A stretch of DNA of 64,000 nt from the NCBI RefSeq assembly GCF_963681195.1, contig NZ_OY808997.1, positions 620,001 through 684,000 of the forward strand, written 5' to 3'. Within the stretch, counting starts at the first letter, position 1; every line of letters starts with the position of its first letter. The stretch is from Vibrio sp. 16 (GTDB taxonomy: Bacteria > Pseudomonadota > Gammaproteobacteria > Enterobacterales > Vibrionaceae). The notes beneath the pieces were generated by a model that worked only from the letters and a program-made list of their open reading frames with translations, was not told where the DNA came from and searched no databases. Position numbers and translations under genes: made by a program. Positions 10,830 to 19,626 of this stretch are shown here, piece after piece.

Positions 10830-12038
10830 TTATATTTCGAATAAGAAATAGTAGCCGTAGCCAACGATAAAAGCAGGTATCGCGGAATAAATTGTCGCGA
10901 CAAGCGCTGCTTTAGGGGCAAGAGCTATAGCTGGGAATAAGGCGTCACCATCATTTGAAATGGCGTTGGCAAGTTGTGCCGAGAGAGGGGCAGCGCCTGC
11001 AATATAAAGACTGGTGACCAATATTTGAGGGCCACAGCCAGGTAACAGGCCAATAGCAACGCCCACTAGAGGCATCCACATTCCCCATCCTGAGAAGCTC
11101 GCTGCCAAGTCGATGTGCCCAAAGAAAGCAATCAGTTCAAAAGCCATAAAGGCGAGGATTACCCATGCTGTGACGAAGTTTGTGTCTTGCGCGGCTTTTT
11201 GTAACGGGTGAGAAGAAACTTGCTTAGTATCCTCAGAAACAGTCGATTCGTAGTCCTTGATCTCTTTGGTCAGCGACCAAAGCAGCATGCTCGCGATGAT
11301 TAAAACTGCGCCAATCCATTCAATTGTCATGGCTGGAAGTGATAGTAGTTCGTTTACATCCACTTGGAATGACCCAAGCGCAGCGATGATAGTCGCAGGA
11401 ACGATCAACCATTTCCAAAATGCGCCTTGGAGATTAATCGCCTTTCTCTCTAGCTTGTTTTGTTCACTGGCGTTTTGACATGAAAATCGCTCACTAATAG
11501 ATTGCAACTCTGGGCGTAAAAAGTCATCGTTGTGGATAGCGTTGACGGCCCAACCAGATACACATCCGACGATAACACCAAGACCAACGACGGCAAATCC
11601 CACGTCAGGTTTGCTTGCCAGCAACAAGAAGGCCGCGTCGCCCATTGTGGAAGTTAACACCGCTACAATTGCGCCAAATCCGACTCGACCACTTACAAAC
11701 TGGGTGGTCACAATGATCGCACCGCCACACCCAGGTAAGGCTCCGAGTAACGCAGCAAACATAACCTGGTATCGTCGAGAGCTTTGATACAGAGTCACTA
11801 CCTTGCTTTCTTTACTCATTAAAAGCGACAAGTAATGGTAAAGGGTGAGAGTAAAGGCGACATACGCGGAAACGGCCCAAAACGCGTCAGAAAGTGTGTT
11901 GACGGTCAGTTCGCTTGTTGTCCCATTTGCGACAAGGGCAATCAACGCAACCGGCAAGAATAAGCGTTTGTAAGCGGGCTTAAACTGTGAAAACGAAAGC
12001 CAGGCAGGGGCAATTTGAGAGAGTCTAAGTGAGTCCAT
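10830..12038 (-). CDS. Putative ten-TM heavy-metal permease (ArsP_2-like, 'putative manganese transporter')
   Basis: The 402-residue protein is largely hydrophobic, with about ten predicted membrane spans and a cytoplasmic loop near residues 190-240. It contains two copies of an LPGCG motif (LGALPGCGGAIIVTTQFVSG and GLLPGCGPQILVTSLY) in a pseudo-repeat, with TSTMGDAAF and NDGDALF at equivalent positions. This matches my recollection of the ArsP_2/DUF2899 family, often annotated as a manganese or heavy-metal transporter. ATG 12038 was preferred over a TTG at 12071, which lies inside the Fur-box-like site. The gene is divergent from ppaC. Substrate and direction of transport are not settled by sequence. 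Confidence 0.7.
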   Translation of the reverse strand: MDSLRLSQIAPAWLSFSQFKPAYKRLFLPVALIALVANGTTSELTVNTLSDAFWAVSAYVAFTLTLYHYLSLLMSKESKVVTLYQSSRRYQVMFAALLGALPGCGGAIIVTTQFVSGRVGFGAIVAVLTSTMGDAAFLLLASKPDVGFAVVGLGVIVGCVSGWAVNAIHNDDFLRPELQSISERFSCQNASEQNKLERKAINLQGAFWKWLIVPATIIAALGSFQVDVNELLSLPAMTIEWIGAVLIIASMLLWSLTKEIKDYESTVSEDTKQVSSHPLQKAAQDTNFVTAWVILAFMAFELIAFFGHIDLAASFSGWGMWMPLVGVAIGLLPGCGPQILVTSLYIAGAAPLSAQLANAISNDGDALFPAIALAPKAALVATIYSAIPAFIVGYGYYFLFEI

Positions 12039-12055
12039 AGTGACATTAATGCAAA

Positions 12056-12070
12056 TGATAATGATTCTCA
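12056..12070. promoter_or_regulatory. Fur-box-like operator upstream of the metal permease
   Basis: TGATAATGATTCTCA differs at one position from the 15-base Fur core TGATAATGATTATCA. It lies 18-32 bases upstream of the permease start, in the permease/ppaC divergent region. A further weak half-site (GAGAATTATTTGC) is nearby at about 12083-12095. It could answer to Fur or to a related metalloregulator. Confidence 0.6.
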
Positions 12071-12221
12071 ATATAGTTAAGTGAGAATTATTTGCAACAA
12101 AAAGTTGAAAGAAACAGTTTTCTTTTTGCTAACCCATGACAAATCTCAAAATTCAGGTAAAGTAACGCCTTCGTGAGTAATTTGCCCTGAACGGGCCTAT
12201 TTTAGTCGTATAGGAAATAAG

Positions 12222-13127
12222 ATGATTCTAGTTGTAGGTCACAAGAACCCTGATAGTGATAGTATCTGTAGTGCGCTTGTAGCAACTGAGCTACTGAAAG
12301 CGCGTGGTGTTGAAGCAATGCCAATTCGCCAAGGCGAAATCAACCGTGAAACGCAACACATTCTAGAAGTTGCGGGCGCTGAAGTTCCTGAACTTCGCAC
12401 GTCTGTAGCGGGTGAGAAAATTTGGTTGGTAGACTACTCAGATCTTGCACAAGCTCCGGATGATGTGGCTGAAGCTGAAATCCTAGGCATTGTTGACCAC
12501 CACCGTTTAGGTGACGTAATGACAGTCAACCCAATGGAAGCTTGGATTTGGCCTGTTGGCTGTACAAACACTGTACTATTCAACATGTTCAAAATTGAAG
12601 GTCACGAGATTACGCCTCAGATCGCTAAACTAATGATGTCTGCAATCCTTTCAGACACAGTAGGTTTTGCATCTCCGACTTGTACTCAAAAAGACAAAGA
12701 TGCCGTTGAAGAACTCGCTAAAATCGCTGACGTGTGTGATGTTGATGCCTTCATCAAAGATCTTCTAATCGCAAAAACAAACATCGAAGGTCTATCAGCT
12801 GCTGAACTAGTAGAAAAAGACCTGAAAGGCTACCCATTCAACGACCGCGATGTTGTTGTAGGCCAAGTTGAACTTGCAACTCTTGAGCAAGTAGATGGCA
12901 TGATTGATGCACTTGAAGCAGACCTAGAGCGCCGCTGCGCTGAAGAAGGTTTAGCGTTCGCTGCTGTTATGCTAACAGACATCACTACGGCACAAACTCG
13001 TCTACTATACAAAGGTGAGTGGGCTGAGAAGCTAGTGAAGCATGAAAAAGATGGCATGCTTATGATGGAAAACACACTAAGCCGTAAGAAACAAGGTTGG
13101 CCTTGGCTACAAGGTGAGCTTGCATAA
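12222..13127 (+). CDS. ppaC: Manganese-dependent inorganic pyrophosphatase (family II)
   Basis: The 301-residue protein has the DHH-superfamily layout of family II PPases. The N-terminal VGHKNPDSDSICSAL supplies metal-binding His and Asp residues, the DHHRLGD motif is at about residues 95-101, and the C-terminal DHHA2 domain ends with the substrate-binding SRKKQ block. It hydrolyses PPi to phosphate in the cytoplasm and uses Mn or Co at its active site. The ATG at 12222 follows a GGAAATAAG sequence. The gene is divergent from a putative manganese/heavy-metal permease and has its own terminator. Confidence 0.95.
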   Translation: MILVVGHKNPDSDSICSALVATELLKARGVEAMPIRQGEINRETQHILEVAGAEVPELRTSVAGEKIWLVDYSDLAQAPDDVAEAEILGIVDHHRLGDVMTVNPMEAWIWPVGCTNTVLFNMFKIEGHEITPQIAKLMMSAILSDTVGFASPTCTQKDKDAVEELAKIADVCDVDAFIKDLLIAKTNIEGLSAAELVEKDLKGYPFNDRDVVVGQVELATLEQVDGMIDALEADLERRCAEEGLAFAAVMLTDITTAQTRLLYKGEWAEKLVKHEKDGMLMMENTLSRKKQGWPWLQGELA

Positions 13128-13149
13128 GCTGGCTATTGTTTGAATTACT

Positions 13150-13189
13150 CAAACGCCCACGGTTTTATACTGTGGGCGTTTGTTTTTTT
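13150..13189 (+). terminator. Terminator after ppaC
   Basis: CAAACGCCCAC (13150-13160) pairs with GTGGGCGTTTG (13172-13182), followed by a T-run. It lies upstream of the DUF2750 gene, so that gene probably has its own promoter. Confidence 0.88.
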
Positions 13190-13214
13190 AGCTAATCAAT
13201 TCGTGGAGAGGCTG

Positions 13215-13595
13215 ATGTCTGAATCACTTTCACAAGATCAAATCGCAACAGTTAATAAAATGCGCGCGGAAGAGCGTTTCAACTACTGCATTAAAGAAAT
13301 CGCTAAGCATCGCAAAGTGTGGATCCTTACTGATGAACATGGCTGTGTGATGCTTAACACGGAAGATGAAGACTGTGTACCTGTATGGCCACATGAAGAA
13401 TTTGCAAATCAGTGGGCAACAGGTGAATGGGAGCATTGCAAAGCGGAGTCTATCTCTACAGCAAAATGGTTCAGTCGCTGGACTTACGGTCTAGAAGACG
13501 ATGAGCTTGCTGTTGCTGTTTTTCCAAACAACGAGGAAGAAGGTGTCGTTCTTTATCCTGACGAGTTTGAATTCGAACTCAAAAAGCGCGGTTAA
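13215..13595 (+). CDS. DUF2750-family protein
   Basis: This is a 126-residue acidic, probably cytosolic protein without a signal peptide or membrane segment. Phrases such as RFNYCIKEIAKHRKVWIL, VWPHEEFANQWATGEW and FPNNEEEGVVLYPDEFEFEL match what I recall of the DUF2750 family, which has no established function. The ATG at 13215, with GGAGAGG upstream, was chosen. The longer frame from 13140 would run through the ppaC terminator. The gene stands alone between two terminators. Confidence 0.75.
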   Translation: MSESLSQDQIATVNKMRAEERFNYCIKEIAKHRKVWILTDEHGCVMLNTEDEDCVPVWPHEEFANQWATGEWEHCKAESISTAKWFSRWTYGLEDDELAVAVFPNNEEEGVVLYPDEFEFELKKRG

Positions 13596-13604
13596 TCTTC
13601 CCTT

Positions 13605-13640
13605 AGACCAAGTAACAGTCAACTTGGTCTAACTCTTTTC
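13605..13640. terminator. Convergent terminator between DUF2750 gene and GT-C-like gene
   Basis: AGACCAAGT (13605-13613) pairs with ACTTGGTCT (13622-13630). A TCTTTTCTCTT tract follows on the plus strand. The right arm overlaps the stop codon of the minus-strand gene. Confidence 0.6.
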
Positions 13641-15218
13641 TCTTCTCATATAAACAGTCCAGTTGCTCTCGGGCGTGGTATAGGTGTTATCGCGTTCGTA
13701 ATGTTCAAAAGCGTCCGCGAATTCCGGGTATTGACTAAAGTGTTTGATAAAATCAAAGCCTTTAGGGTAGCGCAGCAGCTGTTCTGACTCTTCGACCAAA
13801 ATGACTTTAGGCTGATTGCGTAGGATATCTTCCGTCACAATTTGGCTTACCAATTGTAAACGTTGTTGGCTATCTTCACTTTTTGGGTGCTTTAGCGATT
13901 CAGGTAATGGCCAAAGAACGGGGAAGCGACCTGCCCACTTTTGTTCAAGATGGATCGCAATCGGGTGTCCGACAAATAATCGAGCGCTAAATGCGTACAA
14001 CTGTTCTCCTGGCTGCGTAACTTCGCTGACCGCGTTGTAAACCACGTGATAGGGGTTATGCTCAATGACTTTTTCAGGTGCGTAGCTGTGCTTGGCTAGG
14101 AGTTGTGTTGCCGCCGTTTCATAGTCCACTCTATCGATATCAATAAAATGAAATTGTCTTAAGAACACTAGGATGGCGCTAAAAAATAGAAACTGAACTA
14201 GGTGCTTTATCGAAAATCTTTGACTTAACTCGCCAGCCGCATAGAGCCAACTGCTGATAGAGACAATACCAAGTAGAGCAAATACCAGAACTAAGTGATA
14301 ACTGAATCCAGCTCGGCCAAGCACGTAGGCAACAAATGCGGCAGCCAATGTGACATAGAGACAATCAATGGTTTCGGGCGATTGAGTTGCGTGTCGTAAG
14401 TAACGATAGGGCAAATAGGAGACTACGGCCAAAAGAGCCACACGAGTGAGCAGACTATAAATCGGCTCAAAATAGGCAATGTAAGTTTGTTTAGCGAGGG
14501 GGGCGACGTTATCGAAATAACTCGGGTGGGCAAAGTAGACGTAAGTTATGTACGTAGCGCCCAGCAAGCCTAGGTATAGGTTTTGCCATCGAAACAACAA
14601 GGATAATCGACGTGCCGTCCATAGGTAGTAGATATCGAGTAACACAAAAATAGTCACATACTGAGGTTTCAAGCAGACACTAAGACCTGCGAGCGTCAAT
14701 GTTAGCCATTGGATGGCAACAGAGCACGATTGATTCTGTATGCGGCACAAAATCATGCACAAGTATGCGATCATTGCTGCAGCGATGATGTGCTCTCGTT
14801 GCAAGAATGCTGCTGGTAGGACAAAAACAAGGCTTAATCCTATCGCTGCAAGCCAGATGTAAGGCTGACGAATGGGTAGCTTAACCACGTAATAGTGGCA
14901 GAGTGCGGCTATCCCGAGTAAGTAACCAATCATCGATATCCGCAGTGAAGAGACAACGCTCCAATCGCCTAAATAATAAGGCACTAAGAAAAGCCGATAG
15001 ATATATACGATCAACGGCGGATTGATTTCAAAATATTGGGTATACAGGTCACCGGGTTGACCATAGAGTGCCATCTGCGTCAGAAAGGCGACATCTGCAT
15101 TTAAGAAATAATGCGTCTGGCTGATAAGTGAATGCAGCGCCCCAACAAGAATTACGCTCCAAGCAAGGATTGACCATAGCTTGTAATTCGGTTGCGACTG
15201 ATGATTAGTTTCCAACAA
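13629..15218 (-). CDS. Multispanning membrane protein, GT-C glycosyltransferase-like
   Basis: The protein has 529 residues with a dozen or so hydrophobic segments and a hydrophilic C-terminal 130 residues. After the first span, NADVAFLTQMALYGQPGDLY and QYFEINPPLIVYIYRLF resemble the first loop of GT-C lipid-linked sugar transferases (PMT/ArnT type), where an acidic residue binds the sugar phosphate. I infer a polyprenyl-phosphate-sugar-dependent glycosyltransferase or a relative; no specific substrate is visible. It overlaps the upstream DUF2927 gene by 14 bases and ends the run of genes that starts at sapA, so it is probably co-transcribed with them. Confidence 0.6.
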   Translation of the reverse strand: MLETNHQSQPNYKLWSILAWSVILVGALHSLISQTHYFLNADVAFLTQMALYGQPGDLYTQYFEINPPLIVYIYRLFLVPYYLGDWSVVSSLRISMIGYLLGIAALCHYYVVKLPIRQPYIWLAAIGLSLVFVLPAAFLQREHIIAAAMIAYLCMILCRIQNQSCSVAIQWLTLTLAGLSVCLKPQYVTIFVLLDIYYLWTARRLSLLFRWQNLYLGLLGATYITYVYFAHPSYFDNVAPLAKQTYIAYFEPIYSLLTRVALLAVVSYLPYRYLRHATQSPETIDCLYVTLAAAFVAYVLGRAGFSYHLVLVFALLGIVSISSWLYAAGELSQRFSIKHLVQFLFFSAILVFLRQFHFIDIDRVDYETAATQLLAKHSYAPEKVIEHNPYHVVYNAVSEVTQPGEQLYAFSARLFVGHPIAIHLEQKWAGRFPVLWPLPESLKHPKSEDSQQRLQLVSQIVTEDILRNQPKVILVEESEQLLRYPKGFDFIKHFSQYPEFADAFEHYERDNTYTTPESNWTVYMRREKS

Positions 15219-15987
15219 GCTGATAAAGCTCCCCTGAATTAGCTGTAGCGACGGCTTTGCCCAAGACGCCCTGTTTTTGATAGCGGCGCAGTATTTTTCT
15301 GACGATAGGTCTGGCTTGCTTCGCTCTCATCCCGACGGTTAACTCTGGCTCGTACAGCAATTGAAGTAAGACAACATCTAACGGCGACAGTAAGTCTTCG
15401 GGTGTCTCGTCATTGAAGATTGATGGGAATGCACTCTCTGCATCATTTGGAAGCCCCATGACTTGGGTTACCTCCTCAACAATACAGGCTAGCAGTTTGC
15501 CGTGGTTGCGAGCTTGATCGACGGGAATGATAATTGCCGCTGACGTGATAGCGCCAGAGCGAGAGTCTAGGCGATAACCTGCTTTGCATATCGCGCCATG
15601 CATATTGTTTAATGCAGATTTGCCAAGCTCTTTTTCAACTTCTTTTCGCCACTGAGACTCGCGAGTGAATATCCAGATAACATTCGCTTGGCTACGAGCG
15701 TTGACTCTAGTTATTGGAACGCCAGTCAACTGAGAAAGGTGCGTTAAGTGTGCGTTGGTAAGCAGGTCATGAAGTTCTTGATCGCCAACTTGATGGTTAA
15801 CCCAAATCTTGATTGGTTGGTTCCATTTTACCAGTTGCCAATTGCCAGAGTTGTACTCGCGCTTTAGCGCCACATCGACAAAAGCGCGTTCCACAAATTC
15901 AGGATCAAGCCAAGTGCGATTTTGAGGATAATTCGCGTACACGCTGCACGCGAACACGCCACAGATCAAGAGAGCTATCCTTAGCAT
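15205..15987 (-). CDS. Secreted DUF2927-family protein
   Basis: This 260-residue protein has an N-terminal signal peptide (LRIALLICGVFACSVYA) and no other clear span, so it is probably periplasmic. The central IVEEVTQVMGLPND segment resembles a metalloprotease-like helix (EExxQ...G) as found in DUF2927 proteins, but a classical HExxH is absent. Catalytic activity is therefore uncertain. It starts seven bases after sapF and overlaps the next gene by 14 bases, which suggests translation coupling with the sap operon. Confidence 0.65.
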   Translation of the reverse strand: MLRIALLICGVFACSVYANYPQNRTWLDPEFVERAFVDVALKREYNSGNWQLVKWNQPIKIWVNHQVGDQELHDLLTNAHLTHLSQLTGVPITRVNARSQANVIWIFTRESQWRKEVEKELGKSALNNMHGAICKAGYRLDSRSGAITSAAIIIPVDQARNHGKLLACIVEEVTQVMGLPNDAESAFPSIFNDETPEDLLSPLDVVLLQLLYEPELTVGMRAKQARPIVRKILRRYQKQGVLGKAVATANSGELYQLVGN

Positions 15988-15994
15988 AATCGTG

Positions 15995-16780
15995 TTACTT
16001 AAAGCAGGTCGATTTATTGAAGTGGCTTTCTACAAGTCGCTGGGTGACGATGTGTTCAGGGCAAGAGAGTACCTGCTGAGTATCGCCACTTTCCACCACT
16101 TCACCCTCATGCATGACCATTATTTTATCCGTGATATGTTTCATGATTCCAATGTGCTGCGAAACGTAAACGAAGGAGACACCCATCTCTTCTTGTAGCT
16201 CAAGGAACAGGTTAATGATCTGCGAACGCATCGCCATATCCAATCCGTTTAGCGCCTCGTCGGCAACAATAATGGAAGGTTGCAGAATGAGCGCCCGCGC
16301 CAAACAGACCCTCTGTTTTTGGCCCGTTGCCAACATTTGTGGGTAAAAATAGGCGTGCTCAGGGAGTAAGCCGACGCGAAGCAAGGTGTCCTTAACGCGT
16401 TTCATACGTGCTTCGGGAGGCATGCTGGTGTTTCGTTTTAGAGGGCCTTCCAGAATTCTCCCAATTTGAATTCTCGGGTTGAGCGACGTGTTCGGGTCTT
16501 GGAAGATCATTCGAATCAACTTACAGCGCGTTTCGTAATCTTTGTGCGACAGAAGCTCACCATTGACTCGGATCTCGCCTTGAGTGGGCTCCACTACACC
16601 TGCAAGCATTCTTGCTAACGTCGACTTTCCAGAACCGTTTTGGCCAATAAAACCAATGGTTTGTCCTGCCTCTAAGTCAAAACTGACAGGCTTAACCGCT
16701 TGGTGAACTTTTTTACGAAACAATCCAGAGCGCGTAGTAAACACTTTGGAAAGATCAGTGACTTCTAATAGAGCACTCAT
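15995..16780 (-). CDS. sapF: Peptide ABC transporter ATP-binding protein SapF
   Basis: The 261-residue ABC ATPase shows Walker [10 protein letters not shown], a Q-loop [12 protein letters not shown], a signature-like [14 protein letters not shown], Walker [13 protein letters not shown] and an H-loop YVSQHIG. The signature reads ATGQ rather than the usual LSGGQ, as in some SapF/OppF-like proteins. The ATG at 16780 overlaps the sapD stop (ATGA); an extended start at 16831 would lie deep in sapD. It is the second ATPase of the Sap importer, linked in enterics to antimicrobial peptide resistance and also to putrescine transport. Confidence 0.9.
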   Translation of the reverse strand: MSALLEVTDLSKVFTTRSGLFRKKVHQAVKPVSFDLEAGQTIGFIGQNGSGKSTLARMLAGVVEPTQGEIRVNGELLSHKDYETRCKLIRMIFQDPNTSLNPRIQIGRILEGPLKRNTSMPPEARMKRVKDTLLRVGLLPEHAYFYPQMLATGQKQRVCLARALILQPSIIVADEALNGLDMAMRSQIINLFLELQEEMGVSFVYVSQHIGIMKHITDKIMVMHEGEVVESGDTQQVLSCPEHIVTQRLVESHFNKSTCFK

Positions 16781-17790
16781 GCTTTTTTCTTCTCCCTCTC
16801 TTTTGGAGAGTGATTGAGTGGGAAGTGACAAGCAAATTTATGATTTTTGATTCGTCTCGTCATAGGGATTTCGACACATTGTCGCTGTGCATACGGGCAG
16901 CGGGGACCCAAACGACACCCAATGGGTAAATGCTGCAGTGGAGGTATGGAGCCCGGCAACGACTGTAGCTTCTCTTTGTGAGGAATCCAGTCGTTAAAGT
17001 CAGGCATCGCTTTCAGGAGTGCAACAGTATAGGGGTGCTTGGGTTTTTCGAGAATCTTCTTCGTGTCAGCAGATTCAACGGATTGGCCGCAGTACATTAC
17101 GGTGATGCGATTTGCCCACTGAGTGATGGTTGTCAGGTCATGACCGATTAGCATGATCGACGTATTGTGAACCTGATTCATTCGACTCAGCAGGCGCAGA
17201 ATTTGCGATTGAGTAATCGGGTCTAAATCGTTTGTTGGTTCGTCCGCGATCAGTAGTTTAGGTTTCGCTGCGATGGCCATCGCAATCATCACCTTTTGAC
17301 ACTCACCGTCGGTCAGTTCATAGGGGTAGCTACTCATCAACTGACGGTGGTTTTTAATACCGACTTTATGCAGTAGGGCAATAGCTTGTTTTTTACGCCA
17401 CTTAAAACGCTCCCACCATTTCCCTTCGAATGATTTCGATGGAATGGCCTCGATAAGCTGCTTTCCAACTTCCTCAGACGGATCTAAACAAGTGGAAGGC
17501 TCTTGGAAAATCATGGCAATATCGCGCGCAATGACGCGTCGGCGCTCTCGCGGGGTGAGTTGCAATAAGTCAATGTTGCCAAGTCGCATACGGTCGGCCG
17601 TCACTTTCCAGTTGTCTTTACAGACGCCAACAATGGCTTTCGCGACTAAGCTTTTTCCTGAGCCCGATTCGCCTACAAGACCGCGAATTTCGCCTTCATT
17701 TAAGGTCAGGCTCATGCGATCGACCGCTTTCATCATCCCTTGCGGGGTTTCGATTTCTATCGTCAGATGTCGAATATCAAGTAAAGGCAT
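16777..17790 (-). CDS. sapD: Peptide ABC transporter ATP-binding protein SapD
   Basis: This 337-residue OppD-like ATPase has Walker [11 protein letters not shown]-loop [12 protein letters not shown], signature-like [14 protein letters not shown], Walker [13 protein letters not shown] and H-loop LIGHDLT. The C-terminal extension carries a cysteine cluster ([14 protein letters not shown]...) typical of oligopeptide-transporter ATPases, where it can bind an iron-sulfur cluster. It begins at the sapC stop and ends in a four-base overlap with sapF. In E. coli SapD also supports Trk potassium uptake. Confidence 0.92.
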   Translation of the reverse strand: MPLLDIRHLTIEIETPQGMMKAVDRMSLTLNEGEIRGLVGESGSGKSLVAKAIVGVCKDNWKVTADRMRLGNIDLLQLTPRERRRVIARDIAMIFQEPSTCLDPSEEVGKQLIEAIPSKSFEGKWWERFKWRKKQAIALLHKVGIKNHRQLMSSYPYELTDGECQKVMIAMAIAAKPKLLIADEPTNDLDPITQSQILRLLSRMNQVHNTSIMLIGHDLTTITQWANRITVMYCGQSVESADTKKILEKPKHPYTVALLKAMPDFNDWIPHKEKLQSLPGSIPPLQHLPIGCRLGPRCPYAQRQCVEIPMTRRIKNHKFACHFPLNHSPKEREKKKA

Positions 17791-18677
17791 TATTCGATTC
17801 CTGCATTAAGGGCTTGGCGAACACCTTCACCTACAAGGTTGATGGCAATCACTGTAAACATAATCGCAAGTCCGGGTAAGGTCACGGTCCAAGGCGCAAG
17901 GTAAATCAACTCAACAGAGTCTCCAAGTATTGCGCCCCATTCGGTACTTGGTGCCTGCGCACCAAGGCCTAAGAAGCCTAGCGCGGTAATATCTAAGATA
18001 GCAATTGATAGCGCGAGGGTGACCTCTGATGCAATGACCACCAATATATTTGGCAGTATTGAGTTCCACAGCAAGTAGAAGTCGTTGGCGCCATCAAGTC
18101 TCGCCGCCATGATGTAGTCTTTTTCTACTTCTGTATGAACCGCGATATAGACGGAGCGAACAAAACGTGGAATGAGTGCCAAGCAGATGGCGAGCAGAAT
18201 ATTGAACTCACCGAACCCCAAAAAGGCGACAAAGATGATCGCCAGCAAGAGTGAAGGGATCGACATCACCGTATCCAACAGGTGGTTCAAAATGCTCGAA
18301 ACCAGACCTTTTGTCATCCCGGCAAGAATACCGATCAAACAGCCGACAGTACCCGCAATCAAGGTGATAATCACCGCCGCTCCGAAGGTGAGCTGCGAAC
18401 CGCCAATCAGGCGCGAGAGAATATCTCTACCGAGATCGTCAGTCCCTAAAAAGTACTCGACGGTGCCCGCTGGGTTCCAAGAGGGTGGAATGAGTAGTTC
18501 GCCCAATTGCGCTTGCGGATCGTGCGGGGTGATCCAAGGTGCAATTATGGTAATGATGACAATCAATCCCAAGCACCACAGACCAAACATCGCAAGATTG
18601 TTGGATCGATAGCTTCTCCAGAACCGCTCAAATTGAGTCGGGACCTGCTCTTCCTGATAAATGTTATCGGTTAGCAT
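17790..18677 (-). CDS. sapC: Peptide ABC transporter permease SapC
   Basis: This 295-residue inner-membrane permease is of the DppC/OppC type. It has an N-terminal span ([19 protein letters not shown]), a [17 protein letters not shown] block common to this class, and the EAA-like loop [20 protein letters not shown] that contacts the ATPases. It overlaps sapB by 14 bases and sapD by one, so it is part of one transcript. Confidence 0.93.
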   Translation of the reverse strand: MLTDNIYQEEQVPTQFERFWRSYRSNNLAMFGLWCLGLIVIITIIAPWITPHDPQAQLGELLIPPSWNPAGTVEYFLGTDDLGRDILSRLIGGSQLTFGAAVIITLIAGTVGCLIGILAGMTKGLVSSILNHLLDTVMSIPSLLLAIIFVAFLGFGEFNILLAICLALIPRFVRSVYIAVHTEVEKDYIMAARLDGANDFYLLWNSILPNILVVIASEVTLALSIAILDITALGFLGLGAQAPSTEWGAILGDSVELIYLAPWTVTLPGLAIMFTVIAINLVGEGVRQALNAGIE

Positions 18678-19626
18678 ACCATTCCTTCCTCACTAACGGG
18701 TTGATCATCGCGCCGATCAAGTCAGACAAGATATTTGCGGTCAAGACTAGCGTGGCCACGACAATTACGCCGGCTTGAATGGCGACGTAATCTTGATTTG
18801 AGAGCGCATCGAGCAGCCAGCGTCCGATGCCTGGCCAGTTGAAAATAGACTCGGTAATGATTGCCAAGGTCAACATACTTGATAGCTGCACGCCAATCTT
18901 GGGAATAATGGGTGGAATGGCATTTCTCATCACATGCTGAGTGACGATTTCTCGCGTCGATAAACCTTTGATTCGGGCTGCGCGAATGTAGTTTTGCCCC
19001 ATCACTTCTGCTACTGAAGTACGCATTAAGCCGATGACCTGAGTGGTCGGCGCGAGCGCAAGCACTAGGCAAGGTAGAATCAGATGCTCTATGACACTCT
19101 GTAATGCGTGGGCACGGTATGGACCTTCGGCAAAGAACGCGTCGATGATGGCGAAGCCCGTCACGTGATCAATTTGATACAGCAAGTCATAACGGCCAGC
19201 GACAGGAAACAACTCAAAATGGAGTGAAAACGCCATAATCATCAGCAGTGCGACCCAAAAAAGAGGCGCAGAGTACCCAGACATCGAGGTGAATGAGATA
19301 AGCGTATCAACCCATTTCCCTTGTTTCATGCCCGCGATAGTGCCAATAGGGATGCCAATTAGCAGCGAAATAACAAACGCGATAAAGCACAATTCAAGGG
19401 TCGCAGGAAACACGACCGCGAGCTCATCAGCGATCGGAACGCCATAATGATTGACGCCGAAATTTAGCTGCATTAACTCACCTAGGTAGGTTAACCAACC
19501 CGGCCAAAAATCTTGCAGTGCCCAAACTGAATCTGGAGCTAAACGTAAAATGCTAAAACCAACCATGGTCAGAATTAACATTGTAATAATGAAAAGGTTA
19601 AGTCGCCTTACGGTGTAAAGAAACAT
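18664..19626 (-). CDS. sapB: Peptide ABC transporter permease SapB
   Basis: This 320-residue inner-membrane permease is of the DppB/OppB type. It has a first span at about 10-30, a periplasmic domain, then core spans and the EAA-like loop ARIKGLSTREIVTQHVMRNA. LRLAPDSVWALQDFW follows the first span as in SapB. It starts at the last base of sapA and overlaps sapC. Confidence 0.93.
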   Translation of the reverse strand: MFLYTVRRLNLFIITMLILTMVGFSILRLAPDSVWALQDFWPGWLTYLGELMQLNFGVNHYGVPIADELAVVFPATLELCFIAFVISLLIGIPIGTIAGMKQGKWVDTLISFTSMSGYSAPLFWVALLMIMAFSLHFELFPVAGRYDLLYQIDHVTGFAIIDAFFAEGPYRAHALQSVIEHLILPCLVLALAPTTQVIGLMRTSVAEVMGQNYIRAARIKGLSTREIVTQHVMRNAIPPIIPKIGVQLSSMLTLAIITESIFNWPGIGRWLLDALSNQDYVAIQAGVIVVATLVLTANILSDLIGAMINPLVRKEWYANR

